DNA of 64,000 nt from Streptomyces broussonetiae (lineage in GTDB: Bacteria > Actinomycetota > Actinomycetes > Streptomycetales > Streptomycetaceae), in assembly GCF_009796285.1 (NCBI RefSeq), contig NZ_CP047020.1, positions 4,278,001 to 4,342,000 of the forward strand, given 5' to 3'. Both the position numbers and the translations under genes were made by a program. Positions 35,065-43,239 of this stretch are shown one piece after another (the first letter of the stretch is position 1; the number at the start of each line of letters is the position of its first letter). The notes under the pieces are model-generated. The model worked only from the letters and a program-made list of their open reading frames with translations, made no database searches and had not been told where the DNA came from.

Positions 35065-36441
35065 TCAGTCGGTCACCGGGCGTGGCTTGACCAGCGAGAC
35101 CGGAGCTTCGACCGGTCGTACGGGGACGTCGGGCCGGAAGGGCTTGAGGGCGGGTAGGTCGGGCACCAGGTGTGCCGACTCACGGCAGGTCTCGGCGGCC
35201 GCGCCGAGGGAGAGGTACGGCGTGCGGATGCGGGACCAGCCGCCGGAGGTGTCACCGGCCACGGCGAGGCCGGGACTTTCAGGAGCGATGGCGCAGGCGG
35301 CGTAGACCGCTTCAGGGGCGATGTCGCCGAGCGCCATCTTGGCGGAGGCTTCGTCATTGACGCGGTGGCAGACACGGCCGGTGAGCTGGGCCCGGAGCAT
35401 GGTGGCGCCCTTGCCGAGTTCGGCCCCGAAACGCTGTCCGCACACCTCCAGGTAGATGCCGGCGGCGCGGCCGAGCTGGGCGAGACGGATGAGCTGGGTG
35501 ACCATCTCGTCCCGCCGATCCTCGTCCTTGCGCGTAGCGACCAGGAAGAGTTCCGCCACCTCGTCAACGAACAGCACGATGGGCACCGGGCGTTGCTTCT
35601 CGGGCAGACCCCAGACGTCGGAGGTGATCTCCTCGTCCGGCGTGTCCGGCGCGATCCCCTGTCGGGCCTTGATCAGGTCGTATCGGTCCTCCATTTCCTT
35701 GACCAGCACAGGCAGCAGTTCAGCCGCCTGCTCCGGGTCGGTGGCCAGCGCCGAGAGCCGAGCGGCGAAGGGCGCCAGCTCCACTCCCCGCTTGCAGTCG
35801 ATGCCGACCAGGGCAACGGACTGTCGGGCGAGTCCGGCGATCAGGTGGCGTAGGTACATGGACTTGCCGGACAGCGTGGCGCCGAGGGTGAGTTGGTGCG
35901 GGATGGTCCGGTAGTCCCGTACGAACGGCATGGCGTCTTCCCGCAGCGCGACCGGCACCTTGAGAAGGCCGCCCGCGACCTTGCGGGGCATCCGCACCCG
36001 CCGTAGCACGTCGTAGCCGACCAGCCGCAGTTCGACCACGCCCGGTTTGACGGTCGTGACGTACACGGCGTGCACGCCCCAGGCATGCCGCAGCCGTTCC
36101 GCCGAGGCGGCGACGTCGGCAGGTTCCTGCCCCGGCGCGAGCCGAAGCCGGATCCGGAGACCGGTCGAGGTGGGCCGGATGAGTCCCCGACGGGGCGGCA
36201 CCGGCCGAACCTCACGGTTGGTCGTGGCCTTGACCGCGAGGACCCTGAGCCGGGAGGGAGCCACGGTCAGGCCGCACGCTTCCATGACCGAGCTGTACGA
36301 GCCGAGCAGCCGAGCCGTGGATATCGGCAGACCGACCGTGGACCAGTACACCGCCGGGTGCTTGGCCCGGGTGTAGGCGGCCCCACCGCCAAGCGCGGCG
36401 AGGGGACCACCCACCTCCAGGAGCGTCGTCAGATCGGTCAT
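35065..36441 (-). CDS. traSA: FtsK/SpoIIIE-type conjugative DNA translocase (TraSA/TraB-like)
   Basis: A 458-residue P-loop ATPase: Walker A GATLSGKS (residues 187-194), Walker B PIVLFVDEVAE (about 287-297), and a downstream GRAAGIYLEVCGQRF typical of FtsK motors. Streptomyces AICEs transfer double-stranded DNA with this single septal translocase instead of a relaxase and type IV secretion. ATG 36441 overlaps the stop of the upstream gene (TGATG). Confidence 0.9.
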   Translation of the reverse strand: MTDLTTLLEVGGPLAALGGGAAYTRAKHPAVYWSTVGLPISTARLLGSYSSVMEACGLTVAPSRLRVLAVKATTNREVRPVPPRRGLIRPTSTGLRIRLRLAPGQEPADVAASAERLRHAWGVHAVYVTTVKPGVVELRLVGYDVLRRVRMPRKVAGGLLKVPVALREDAMPFVRDYRTIPHQLTLGATLSGKSMYLRHLIAGLARQSVALVGIDCKRGVELAPFAARLSALATDPEQAAELLPVLVKEMEDRYDLIKARQGIAPDTPDEEITSDVWGLPEKQRPVPIVLFVDEVAELFLVATRKDEDRRDEMVTQLIRLAQLGRAAGIYLEVCGQRFGAELGKGATMLRAQLTGRVCHRVNDEASAKMALGDIAPEAVYAACAIAPESPGLAVAGDTSGGWSRIRTPYLSLGAAAETCRESAHLVPDLPALKPFRPDVPVRPVEAPVSLVKPRPVTD

Positions 36442-36797
36442 CAGGCAGCGGCCCCGGCAGCGACCGGGAACGCGGCCGGGGTGACGGCGGCGGCCCGGTA
36501 GGCGATGCCGTGCCGCTGCTGTCCGTTGAACACGGACTCCCACGGCCGGGCGACCAGTCCCGGAAGCGAGACCGGCGCCCCGAGGGTCAGCCCCTCGGAG
36601 ATGCCGCCCTCCGGGACGGTGACCTTGATCAGCGACGACTCGCCGTCCTCGATGTAGACGACGCCGATCGTCATCAGGACCTCACCGCTGTTCGCGTCCT
36701 TGGCGATCTCGCCCGTCTGCCGGTCACGGACCTTCGGCTCAGGGGCCTCGGTGAGGAGGATCGTCGCGGCGGAGGTCTCAACACGGATGGTACGCAA
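36441..36797 (-). CDS. Conserved AICE protein (118 aa), tra-coupled
   Basis: A 118-residue beta-rich soluble protein (TIRVETSAATILLTEAPEPK, VLMTIGVVYIEDGESSLIKV, GLVARPWESVFNGQQ). TTG 36797 is used because GGGGAA precedes it; an ATG at 36827 falls inside the operator sequence. It is the first gene of the tra operon and is translationally coupled to the ATPase. Its role is unknown. Confidence 0.72.
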   Translation of the reverse strand: MRTIRVETSAATILLTEAPEPKVRDRQTGEIAKDANSGEVLMTIGVVYIEDGESSLIKVTVPEGGISEGLTLGAPVSLPGLVARPWESVFNGQQRHGIAYRAAAVTPAAFPVAAGAAA

Positions 36798-36811
36798 GGA
36801 AGTTCCCCTAT

Positions 36812-36828
36812 CTACTCGTCTATACATG
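36812..36828. promoter_or_regulatory. GntR operator site 2 (before the tra operon)
   Basis: CTACTCGTCTATACATG, 15 bp upstream of the TTG at 36797. Confidence 0.65.
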
Positions 36829-36888
36829 TGCCACTCTGCAAACCCGATCTCCCGGGTTCATGCGGACCACTGTGCCACACAACTTGCC

Positions 36889-36908
36889 CACTCGTCTATA
36901 CGAGTAAG
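36889..36908. promoter_or_regulatory. GntR operator site 3 (palindromic)
   Basis: ACTCGT-CTAT-ACGAGT (36890-36905) is a perfect inverted repeat, the most symmetric version of the motif, in the tra promoter region. Confidence 0.65.
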
Positions 36909-36958
36909 CATGTTGGGGTGTACGAGTTGATTGCGCTGGAGCCCGAGCGCCCCTGATG

Positions 36959-37258
36959 TCACCACTTGAACCGGGCTCGGTCTCCACGGATCCGGATCAC
37001 GAAGTCCCTCACCGGCTCCCCGTCTCCCTCCGGGACGAGGACGAGGCCTTCCTGACGGATGCGCTCGTCTGCGGCCAGAGCGGCCTTCAGATCATGTGCC
37101 AACCAGGCGTCACGTGAGGCATCGAACAGCGGGCGAATCGCCGGCCATCCCGGACCAGGCTCGAAACGACAGTCCGTCCAGAACATGTCGACCTCATCCA
37201 GCCGAAGCGTGCCCACCAGCTGGTTTCCTCGCGTTAGCCGCCAACTCTGTTCCGACAC
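36959..37258 (-). CDS. Hypothetical AICE protein (99 aa)
   Basis: A 99-residue protein (LTRGNQLVGTLRLDEVDMFW, DASRDAWLAHD...). GTG 37258 is preceded by GGAGGGGG. It directly follows the GntR gene by 24 bp on the same strand, so is probably co-transcribed with the repressor. No known domain recognised. Confidence 0.7.
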   Translation of the reverse strand: MSEQSWRLTRGNQLVGTLRLDEVDMFWTDCRFEPGPGWPAIRPLFDASRDAWLAHDLKAALAADERIRQEGLVLVPEGDGEPVRDFVIRIRGDRARFKW

Positions 37259-37282
37259 TGAGCCCCCTCCACCAGCCATCGA

Positions 37283-38071
37283 TCACGTCGCCGGGAGCTG
37301 GTACGACAACACGTACGCGTCCGCCGCCATCACCGTGTCGCAGACCTCGACAGCACGCCCCTCGGTGTCGAAAGCGGTCCGGATCAGGTGGATGACGGGC
37401 ACGCCGGCCGCCAGGTGCAGCGTCTTGACCTCGGCGGGCGAGGGCATCCGGGCGCGGATCTCTTCCTCGAAGTGGTCGAGGTGATGGCCCAGCTCTTCGA
37501 GGCGGGCGTAGATGCCACCAGGACCAGGGTTGGGTTCGGCGATCGGGGTGCCCCGCGCGATGTCGAGGGGGAGGTAGGAGGTGGCGAACTCGACCGGCCG
37601 ACCGTCGAGGAGATAGCGCCGCCGACGGGCGAGCACCCGCCGCACGGATCCGAGCCGTGTGGAGATGTCCTGGCTGGCCTTCTCCTCCTTGACCTCAAGA
37701 CTGTCGACCTGGGGGTGACTGCCAGCGGCATCGGCTTCGACGATGAAGGCGGACTTACCCTGCTCCCGGTGCCGGCGGGCGAACCGGTCGGAGGCGAGTC
37801 GGCGCACGGGAGGACGCGGCCGGACGAAGACGCCCTTGCCGTGCTCGGCGTGCACCAGGCCCTCGCCCGTGAGGATGGAGAAGGAGTTCCGGACGGTCAT
37901 CCGGGACACTCCGTAGTGCTCGACAAGCTCGGCCTCTGAGGGCAGCTTTTCACCCTCGCGGAATCGCCCACGATCAATGGCCTCGCGCAGCTGATCAGCG
38001 ATCTGACGGAAGACCGCACGATCACTCGTGGGGTCGAGATCGCCGAGGAGGCCGGAAGGGAGAGGGCTCAC
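37283..38071 (-). CDS. GntR family repressor of the AICE (KorSA-like)
   Basis: A 262-residue protein with an N-terminal GntR winged helix (LPSEAELVEHYGVSRMTVRN, LVHAEHGKGVFVRP) and a C-terminal UTRA ligand domain. Start GTG 38071 with AGGAG. By position and family it corresponds to KorSA, the master repressor of pSAM2 replication and transfer. ACTCGTCTA-type sites before itself, the Nudix gene, tra and spdD-rep are the likely operators. Confidence 0.85.
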   Translation of the reverse strand: MSPLPSGLLGDLDPTSDRAVFRQIADQLREAIDRGRFREGEKLPSEAELVEHYGVSRMTVRNSFSILTGEGLVHAEHGKGVFVRPRPPVRRLASDRFARRHREQGKSAFIVEADAAGSHPQVDSLEVKEEKASQDISTRLGSVRRVLARRRRYLLDGRPVEFATSYLPLDIARGTPIAEPNPGPGGIYARLEELGHHLDHFEEEIRARMPSPAEVKTLHLAAGVPVIHLIRTAFDTEGRAVEVCDTVMAADAYVLSYQLPAT

Positions 38072-38088
38072 GTTGAGTACTCCTTTAG

Positions 38089-38104
38089 GTATCTAGACGA
38101 GTGG
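38089..38104. promoter_or_regulatory. GntR operator site 4 (gntR/nudix divergent region)
   Basis: GTATCTAGACGAGTGG, the inverse of CCACTCGTCTAGATAC, in the 86-bp gap between the divergent GntR and Nudix genes. Confidence 0.6.
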
Positions 38105-38157
38105 GCGAGTGTTGTTGCTACGGTGGAGAGCCTAGCCAGCCGAGAGGGCCGAGGAAC

Positions 38158-38589
38158 GTGAGCACAGAACGCCCGCACTCCGTGAGCGTCGCCGGGGTCG
38201 TCGTCGACGGCCACGGCCGGGCCCTCTTGATCCAACGCCAGGACAACGGTCACTGGGAACCGCCGGGCGGAGTCCTCGAACGTGAGGAGACCATCCCGGA
38301 AGCCCTCCAGCGCGAAGTACTCGAAGAGACCGGTATCAAGATCGCTCTTCCGGCGACCCTGACCGGCGTCTACAAGAACATGAAGGGCTTGATCGTCTCG
38401 CTGGTCTTCCGCTGTGAAGTCGCCGACGGCACGCCCACCACCGGTGACGAGACCCGCGCGCTGCGCTGGGCCACCCGTGAAGAGGTCACCGAGCTTGCCG
38501 ACGAGGCGTACGCGATCCGTGTCCTGGACGCACTCGACGCGGCATCCCCGCCGGCCATCCGCGCCCACGACGGCGTGAAACTCGTCTAG
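38158..38589 (+). CDS. Nudix hydrolase of the AICE (Pif-like)
   Basis: A 143-residue Nudix protein with the full box G-x5-E-x7-REVLEETGI (residues 39-61). GTG 38158 has GAGG upstream. pSAM2 carries a Nudix-motif protein, Pif, that gives immunity to incoming pSAM2 DNA; this gene is the candidate equivalent, though another Nudix role cannot be excluded. It heads the plus-strand unit 38158-39779 and diverges from the GntR repressor. Confidence 0.83.
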   Translation: MSTERPHSVSVAGVVVDGHGRALLIQRQDNGHWEPPGGVLEREETIPEALQREVLEETGIKIALPATLTGVYKNMKGLIVSLVFRCEVADGTPTTGDETRALRWATREEVTELADEAYAIRVLDALDAASPPAIRAHDGVKLV

Positions 38590-38635
38590 CCCGAACCCGC
38601 TGCACATGGCGGCCTACCAGCACGAAGGAACTTGT

Positions 38636-39064
38636 ATGCACGAGTATACGAGTACAGCCCGGGTCTGGGGGCTGAGTTGCCCAGGATTCCCAGAAGAAGT
38701 GAGCCGGGCCCGCCGCTGGACCCGGGACATCCTGCGTGGATCGCCCTTAGCGGCGGACGCCGAGCTGATCGTGAGCGAGCTGAGCGCGAACGCGATCCTC
38801 CACACGGCCAGCGGTCTGGAATCCGGCAGGTTCCACCTGGCCCTCGCGGTCTCCCCACAGGTGATCGCCCTGTCCGTCACGGACGACGGAGGCGCGGCGA
38901 CGGCCCCGAAGGTCGAGGACCAGGCCGAGGACACCGAGCACGGCCGGGGCCTGGGCATGGTCAGCGCGATCGCTCACCGGGTCGTGGTCCACAACAGCGA
39001 CGGCGGCCACACGGTCACCGCGGAACTCTTCGCACAACCGGGCTCAGAAGGACAGTCATGCTGA
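38636..39064 (+). CDS. HATPase-type ATP-binding protein (RsbW-like)
   Basis: A 142-residue GHKL ATPase domain: ELSANAILH (N box), VTDDGG (G1 box), GRGLGMVS (G2 box). Such single-domain proteins act as anti-sigma or serine kinases in actinobacteria. GAAGGAA supports ATG 38636; an ATG 30 bases upstream is in frame. Its target in the element is unknown. The next gene overlaps it (ATGCTGA). Confidence 0.8.
   Translation: MHEYTSTARVWGLSCPGFPEEVSRARRWTRDILRGSPLAADAELIVSELSANAILHTASGLESGRFHLALAVSPQVIALSVTDDGGAATAPKVEDQAEDTEHGRGLGMVSAIAHRVVVHNSDGGHTVTAELFAQPGSEGQSC
38638..38655. promoter_or_regulatory. GntR operator-like site 5
   Basis: GCACGAGTATACGAGTAC, with two ACGAGT copies matching half of the site-3 palindrome, inside the 5' end of the ATPase gene. 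Confidence 0.4.
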
Positions 39065-39405
39065 CGTCGGCCCTTGCCGAGGACTTACATGCGGGCGGGC
39101 AGTACGGCTCTTATCAGTGCTGGGCCGCCGCCTACCCCTTGCACGAGGTCCGTTCCATCACGCTGGGGTCGCACGCCGCCACAAGTCCCCGTATGGCGTT
39201 GCGTTGGCTTCGGGAGCGTACGAGTCACATCACGGACCAGCTCGACGCCGCATACGCACAGCCAGGTCGCCATTGGCTCACTGACGAGCCGGAGCACGAA
39301 CGAGCCCTCACGTATCTGGCCACAGGAACGGCCTACCAACTCACCTTGTACGACGAGAACACGCGCTACGTGCTCGTGGCCTACCCCCAAGGAGCGACAT
39401 CGTGA
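39058..39405 (+). CDS. Hypothetical AICE protein (115 aa)
   Basis: A 115-residue soluble protein (MLTSALAEDLHAGGQYGSYQ... YQLTLYDENTRYVLVAYPQG). AGAAGGA precedes ATG 39058, which overlaps the stop of the ATPase gene, so expression is coupled. No family recognised. Confidence 0.7.
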   Translation: MLTSALAEDLHAGGQYGSYQCWAAAYPLHEVRSITLGSHAATSPRMALRWLRERTSHITDQLDAAYAQPGRHWLTDEPEHERALTYLATGTAYQLTLYDENTRYVLVAYPQGATS

Positions 39406-39779
39406 CAGGACTCGTGCGCGGCTACTGGTGCGAGTGCTGGACCGAGGACCTCAGCGGCGACCAACCGCCAGCACTCCGGGCAGCTTTCGACGCGTATTCG
39501 GCACCCCAGGCAGACAGGTGGGTCGCGGTCACACTCCGCACGATCTCACCAGCGCTGGACTCCGACGCCTCCGACATCGCGTGGGCTTGGCTGTCCCAGG
39601 GCCGGATCGCAACCCGACGAGCCCTTTTACGCTTCGAGCCCTGCTCGGTCACGGTCGCTCAGGACCACACCCGCATCACGTGGACGATCCGGCCGGTGCT
39701 CTTCGTGCCGCTCGCCCACCGCCAAGGGGTCGAACTGCCAGCCTGTGCACACGACTTCAAACCCCATGCGGCCGACTGA
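39402..39779 (+). CDS. Hypothetical AICE protein (125 aa)
   Basis: A 125-residue soluble protein (GLVRGYWCECWTEDLSGDQP, ITWTIRPVLFVPLAHRQGV). GTG 39402 overlaps the preceding stop by 4 bp. It ends the plus-strand unit nudix-ATPase-115-125. Function unknown. Confidence 0.7.
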   Translation: MTGLVRGYWCECWTEDLSGDQPPALRAAFDAYSAPQADRWVAVTLRTISPALDSDASDIAWAWLSQGRIATRRALLRFEPCSVTVAQDHTRITWTIRPVLFVPLAHRQGVELPACAHDFKPHAAD

Positions 39780-39958
39780 GTTACAACTTTCTCTACTGGT
39801 TCAAGGCGGCTCGCTCCGCTCCCCGCGCGCGGCCCGGCCCCCGGCCGGGCCTGCGCTCCTGTCTCCGCCCCGCTCCAGCCCGGCCGGCGCCCGTGCCGCG
39901 CGCACAGCAATCAGCCACCTGATGCCAGAGAAGGGGGTGCGTCGTGGCTGGGGCGGTC

Positions 39959-40092
39959 GGCTCCACGGCTTTACGGAGCCACTTTGGCGCGAGCCTCGAA
40001 GATCATGGCCCCAACGTCGTGCTTTACCGGGCAGGTCCACAGACTGCCCGACGCGCCGGAAGCTTACGGGGCCATGATCACTCGCGCCAAAG
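39959..40092. other. Large structured inverted repeat: candidate replication or transfer locus
   Basis: In the 426-bp convergent gap 39780-40205. CTTTGGCGCGAG (39982-39993) pairs with CTCGCGCCAAAG (40081-40092); inside it GATCATGGCCCC (40001-40012) pairs with GGGGCCATGATC (40068-40079). Both 12-bp stems are perfect. The apex carries a 7-bp hairpin CGGGCAG/CTGCCCG (40028-40050), and GGCTCC/GGAGCC (39959-39980) lies to the left. Too large for a terminator; a single-strand or double-strand origin or a clt-like locus is proposed. No gene is visible in the gap. Confidence 0.6.
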
Positions 40093-40205
40093 CAGCGCCA
40101 CCCCAAAGCCGCTCCGCCGACCTACACTTCACCGCACAGCACTCATCGCCAACGGAAAGACGCCAGACTCCACGACGGGCTTGCCAACTAGCAGCCGCAA
40201 CTAAT

Positions 40206-41111
40206 TCACTGGTCGAACAAGCTCTCCTGGCCGTCACTGGCACGCAGGAAACGGTATTCAGTCGAACGAGTACGCCCGAGCTTGTCTGTCTTTCGTAGCA
40301 CTTCGACAACAAATGAGACGGTCACACCGAGCTCCAAATGCATGCCGAAAAGCCCTTCAGGCTCCACCCGAACTTCGTATGCGGGTGATGTCTTTGACAC
40401 GCCGGTCTTGATCTTAATAACTCCAGACTCTCGAAGTTCAGTGATCCGACCAGTGATTCCCTTCCTGGACTTTTGCACCTCGGTGTTCCGAAGGCCCCGC
40501 ACGTATTCCTTCCCTCGCCTGGACAGATGCGACGACCGAACCGTTCCGTCCAGACTGAACCACCGCATATCCATGGACAAGTCGAACTTGTCTAGTGCTT
40601 CGACCACTCCGTCTAGACCAGGAACTACACGCTCCCAACGCCGCACATCCTGCTCTTTCTCCACAGCATCAATTAGCTTGAGAAAATCACGCATCGCAGG
40701 ATCAGTGATGGAGGAATCCACAACTCCGAGATTCTCGTCATTTTCACTCACGATCTCGGGCACACTGGCCCGCACATGCAGGACAGTACTTCCGCTTGAG
40801 ATCCCCGTGAGCTCAAGCTCCACATCTTTACGAGCAGACGCAGAAACACCCTCTCGAAGCGGCTTCAATAATGCGTCACCAATTCGGAAGTCGAGAGCGC
40901 CACGGTCGGCCGCCTCACCGCGAAGTCGGACAACTAGTTCTTCATGAAGCTGTGCCGCGGGATCGTAGTAGCGTACCGCCTCAAGCCAATGCCGGCGCAA
41001 AGCCTCATCGTAGGCGTCTTCACTCAAGGCGGCCGAGTCCTGATCAGAGAAGAAGCGCGCGTTTGCCACCCGGTTCCGTTCCACGGCACGTTGCCGCCAA
41101 GTGGTGCTCAC
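40206..41111 (-). CDS. Unknown cargo protein (301 aa), partner of the nucleotidyltransferase-like gene
   Basis: A 301-residue soluble protein: helical N-terminus with charged residues (VANARFFSDQDSAALSEDAY), a beta-rich centre (ARKDVELELTGISSGSTVL), and a C-terminal part with a possible winged helix (GITGRITELRESGVIKIKTG). ATG 41111 overlaps the stop of the upstream gene by 4 bp. No family recognised. Codon use is less GC-rich than the AICE backbone, pointing to separately acquired cargo. Confidence 0.72.
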   Translation of the reverse strand: MSTTWRQRAVERNRVANARFFSDQDSAALSEDAYDEALRRHWLEAVRYYDPAAQLHEELVVRLRGEAADRGALDFRIGDALLKPLREGVSASARKDVELELTGISSGSTVLHVRASVPEIVSENDENLGVVDSSITDPAMRDFLKLIDAVEKEQDVRRWERVVPGLDGVVEALDKFDLSMDMRWFSLDGTVRSSHLSRRGKEYVRGLRNTEVQKSRKGITGRITELRESGVIKIKTGVSKTSPAYEVRVEPEGLFGMHLELGVTVSFVVEVLRKTDKLGRTRSTEYRFLRASDGQESLFDQ

Positions 41112-41689
41112 AAGGTCACCTCCACGTAGCCGCGTCGAGGAGCCGCGCTGTCTAGCGGCGGTCTACCCTTGTTTACCCCATCGGACCGACAACGCTGCCA
41201 CCAGTCGTCCCAAGCTCCCCGTTCCCTCAGGTACGCCTGTTCGGCGGGATCGAGCTGCTCCGAACTGAAGACCGACGCTACCGGGCGATACCCGACTCTG
41301 ACTGGTGAGACTCCCAGCTCCGCCAAGCGCTCCTTCAGGTTGAACGCCGACACGAGCCATCGCGCGTCGTCCAGGCCGCGTATGGAGTCCGCAGCCCTCT
41401 CGTCTATCAAGACCGTGAGATCTACGTTCCGAGGGTGCAGCTTGGTACTGACGTAACTGCCGCCCAACCAGATGGCGTGGATGAGGGATCCGTCTCCGAT
41501 GGCCGCTCTATGTCGATCCTCAAGATCAAAAAAGCGACTGAGGTACGTCACCAGGCCCTCCCATAACAACTCACGGGTGTCGGAGCCGGCGAAGCGCGGA
41601 TCATGGACTAACTGGCGCTCGGCTTCTTCTGGGCTCAGCTGGTACCTACCAGGCGCGAGAAAGCCGTTATCCCCCCACTCGAGATGCAT
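41108..41689 (-). CDS. Nucleotidyltransferase-like protein (DUF6932 type)
   Basis: A 193-residue protein with the NTase-like signature AIWLGGSYVSTKLHPRNVDL (residues 72-91), where GGS and the NVD/D positions resemble the hG[GS]-x9-13-DhD pattern of minimal nucleotidyltransferases. The first Asp of the pair is Asn (N88-V-D90), so activity is uncertain. It overlaps the 301-residue gene by 4 bp, forming a two-gene operon. Such pairs on mobile elements often act in toxin-antitoxin or phage defence; that role here is inference. Confidence 0.65.
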   Translation of the reverse strand: MHLEWGDNGFLAPGRYQLSPEEAERQLVHDPRFAGSDTRELLWEGLVTYLSRFFDLEDRHRAAIGDGSLIHAIWLGGSYVSTKLHPRNVDLTVLIDERAADSIRGLDDARWLVSAFNLKERLAELGVSPVRVGYRPVASVFSSEQLDPAEQAYLRERGAWDDWWQRCRSDGVNKGRPPLDSAAPRRGYVEVTL

Positions 41690-42049
41690 GTACCCCCCTC
41701 AGCGTTACTGCCTCCCCTACCTCATGATCGGCGGCTTGACGCCCAACGACAAGACCATTGGTCGGTCTACTTCGCCTGCGTACACCAAAGGGCCCAGCAG
41801 CAAGCCATGAGGCATTGGCGCCGGGCGTGCTGCCTGAGTTGGTGGCGCACTGAGTCCGGCTGCGAGCCGTTGCGGCCCAGGAGGCGCGCCCCATGCAGGC
41901 AGCACGGACTGCAGGCCCCCGAGGGCCGACGCAGCGCTAACCGGATCCTCACGCGCTGACCAGACTCGGACCCTGCGTGAAGATCACAAATATTTGAGGC
42001 GAGAAGCCCTATTTGCGGGGAAATCGGCATATATGCCCGTGATTGGCAA
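41690..42049. other. 360-bp intergenic region of the cargo island
   Basis: Between the NTase-like gene start and the stop of the XRE membrane-protein gene. AT content rises toward 41980-42050, where two adjacent palindromes lie. No gene or RNA recognised; probably holds the promoter of the NTase-like operon. Confidence 0.4.
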
Positions 42050-42053
42050 TCAC
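42026..42053. terminator. Two adjacent palindromes at the 3' end of the XRE/TM gene
   Basis: GGCATATATGCC (42026-42037) and GTGATTGGCAATCAC (42039-42053) are perfect inverted repeats; the second overlaps the stop codon at 42050. They could terminate the minus-strand transcript or be protein-binding sites. Confidence 0.45.
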
Positions 42054-42904
42054 GTTCCGGAATCCGTTTCATCCGAGTCGGTACCACGCGTGACTTCTGG
42101 ACGCTGGTTCTCCTGAGGCAGCAAACGGCCAGCCACCTCATCGGCGTTCGGTTCGAGGCCAAGTTGTGTCAAAGCTGCCGTGGTTTTGAGCTGATCCTTG
42201 AGCTTTGGATCCTCTACGCGTTCGATTAGGGCTGTCGCTTTTTCGAAGCGGTCGTCGGACTCAACCTTGGCTGCAACTTCTCCGGCTATCTTGGCAACTC
42301 CGTCTTCCTTCTGCTTCGCCTGACGATACAGAGCACCGCCCACTGCTGTAATCAGGGTGCCAGAGAGGCCAGTAACCCACTTCAGGCCCTGCCCACCGTC
42401 TCGGAACGCGACGATAGCTCCGCTAGCCAGGATGATGACGGCACCGAGGGTCATGACCCCGAGGCTGACCCAGAACATGACTGTGGACTGCGTTAGTGAG
42501 CGCTGCAGATAGTCAAAGTGAAACTTGCGCCGCTGTTCAGAGAGCGTCAACGGCCTGCTTTCAACCACTGACTCAGAAGCGCTTAATTGAGAAATCGTCA
42601 CATCGCTTCCAGTAGCGATGACGTTACTTCCGCCCGTAACTACGATTTGCTGTCGGGGATCGGGCGTATCGTGCCAAAGACTCACGAGACGGCCTTCGGC
42701 GCCGTACAACTCGTCCAAGGCCTCAACTAGGGCGAGGCTGGGGCGCCGCCTTCCTGCCTCAGCCTCATGGATCATCAGCTGACTACGCTCAATCTCCCGG
42801 CCCACCTGAGCAATCGACTTGCCTGAAGCCGTCCGGAGGCGCCGAAGCTCCTCATGCAGGGGCAGAGGCTCATCGGACGACTCTGACGTGTTGGCCACGA
42901 CCAC
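42050..42904 (-). CDS. XRE HTH protein with TRADD-N-associated transmembrane domain
   Basis: A 284-residue protein: XRE helix-turn-helix (residues 16-70, SGKSIAQVGREIERSQLMIH), a short beta segment (GGSNVIATGSDVTISQLS), then SEQRRKFHFDYLQRSL leading into two membrane helices (about 141-166 and 174-193) and a helical cytoplasmic tail with RVEDPKLKDQL. The FHF-plus-two-helix unit matches what I know as the TRADD-N-associated TM domain of bacterial conflict systems. A paralogue without HTH lies at 47565-48353. A membrane-tethered regulator or effector is plausible but unproven. Confidence 0.7.
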   Translation of the reverse strand: MVVANTSESSDEPLPLHEELRRLRTASGKSIAQVGREIERSQLMIHEAEAGRRRPSLALVEALDELYGAEGRLVSLWHDTPDPRQQIVVTGGSNVIATGSDVTISQLSASESVVESRPLTLSEQRRKFHFDYLQRSLTQSTVMFWVSLGVMTLGAVIILASGAIVAFRDGGQGLKWVTGLSGTLITAVGGALYRQAKQKEDGVAKIAGEVAAKVESDDRFEKATALIERVEDPKLKDQLKTTAALTQLGLEPNADEVAGRLLPQENQRPEVTRGTDSDETDSGT

Positions 42905-43050
42905 CTCCGCGGGTCCCGCTGCGTAGCTTCCTCATGCAGGTATCAAAGGGTAGGGACCATCAGACCATCCTCCGGGCTGGTTAGCTGGCAAAATCCGCTG
43001 GGCAGTCACTACGGCCCGGCCTCCATAGGGCTGAGACTCGCACCGTCCAC

Positions 43051-43104
43051 GGCGTTGTCAGCCTGGCCGCGCCCAGGCTGAGTGTCTAACTGCGTGACAA
43101 CGCC
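43051..43104. repeat. Nested inverted repeat
   Basis: GGCGTTGTCA (43051-43060) pairs with TGACAACGCC (43095-43104); inside it AGCCTGG (43060-43066) pairs with CCAGGCT (43073-43079). It lies in the 423-bp gap 42905-43327, which otherwise contains only the tRNA-Pro fragment. Confidence 0.6.
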
Positions 43105-43196
43105 GGCGGACGACGGCGAACGGGCACGGACGACTGCGGACCGACGCCGCAGGTGAGAGGCACATCAACCCAAGGCGGAGTTCCCACCAAAGTTGC

Positions 43197-43239
43197 TTCG
43201 GGACGAAGAGGTCGTGAGTTCAAGCCCCACCACCCCGAC
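43197..43239 (+). other. tRNA-Pro 3'-half fragment (possible old att site)
   Basis: TTCGGGA (anticodon loop with CGG), CGAAG, AGGTCG, a T-arm-like GTGAGTTCAAGCCCCAC and the acceptor strand CACCCCG follow in tRNA order. Only the 3' half is present and the T-stem has a mismatch. pSAM2 itself integrates into a tRNA-Pro gene, so this may be the scar of another element. No second copy was found in the window. Confidence 0.5.

Noticed and set aside
38579..38590. CTCGTCTAG at the end of the Nudix gene as another GntR operator
   Set aside because: It lies at the 3' end of coding sequence and lacks the flanking bases shared by the other sites; likely coincidence.
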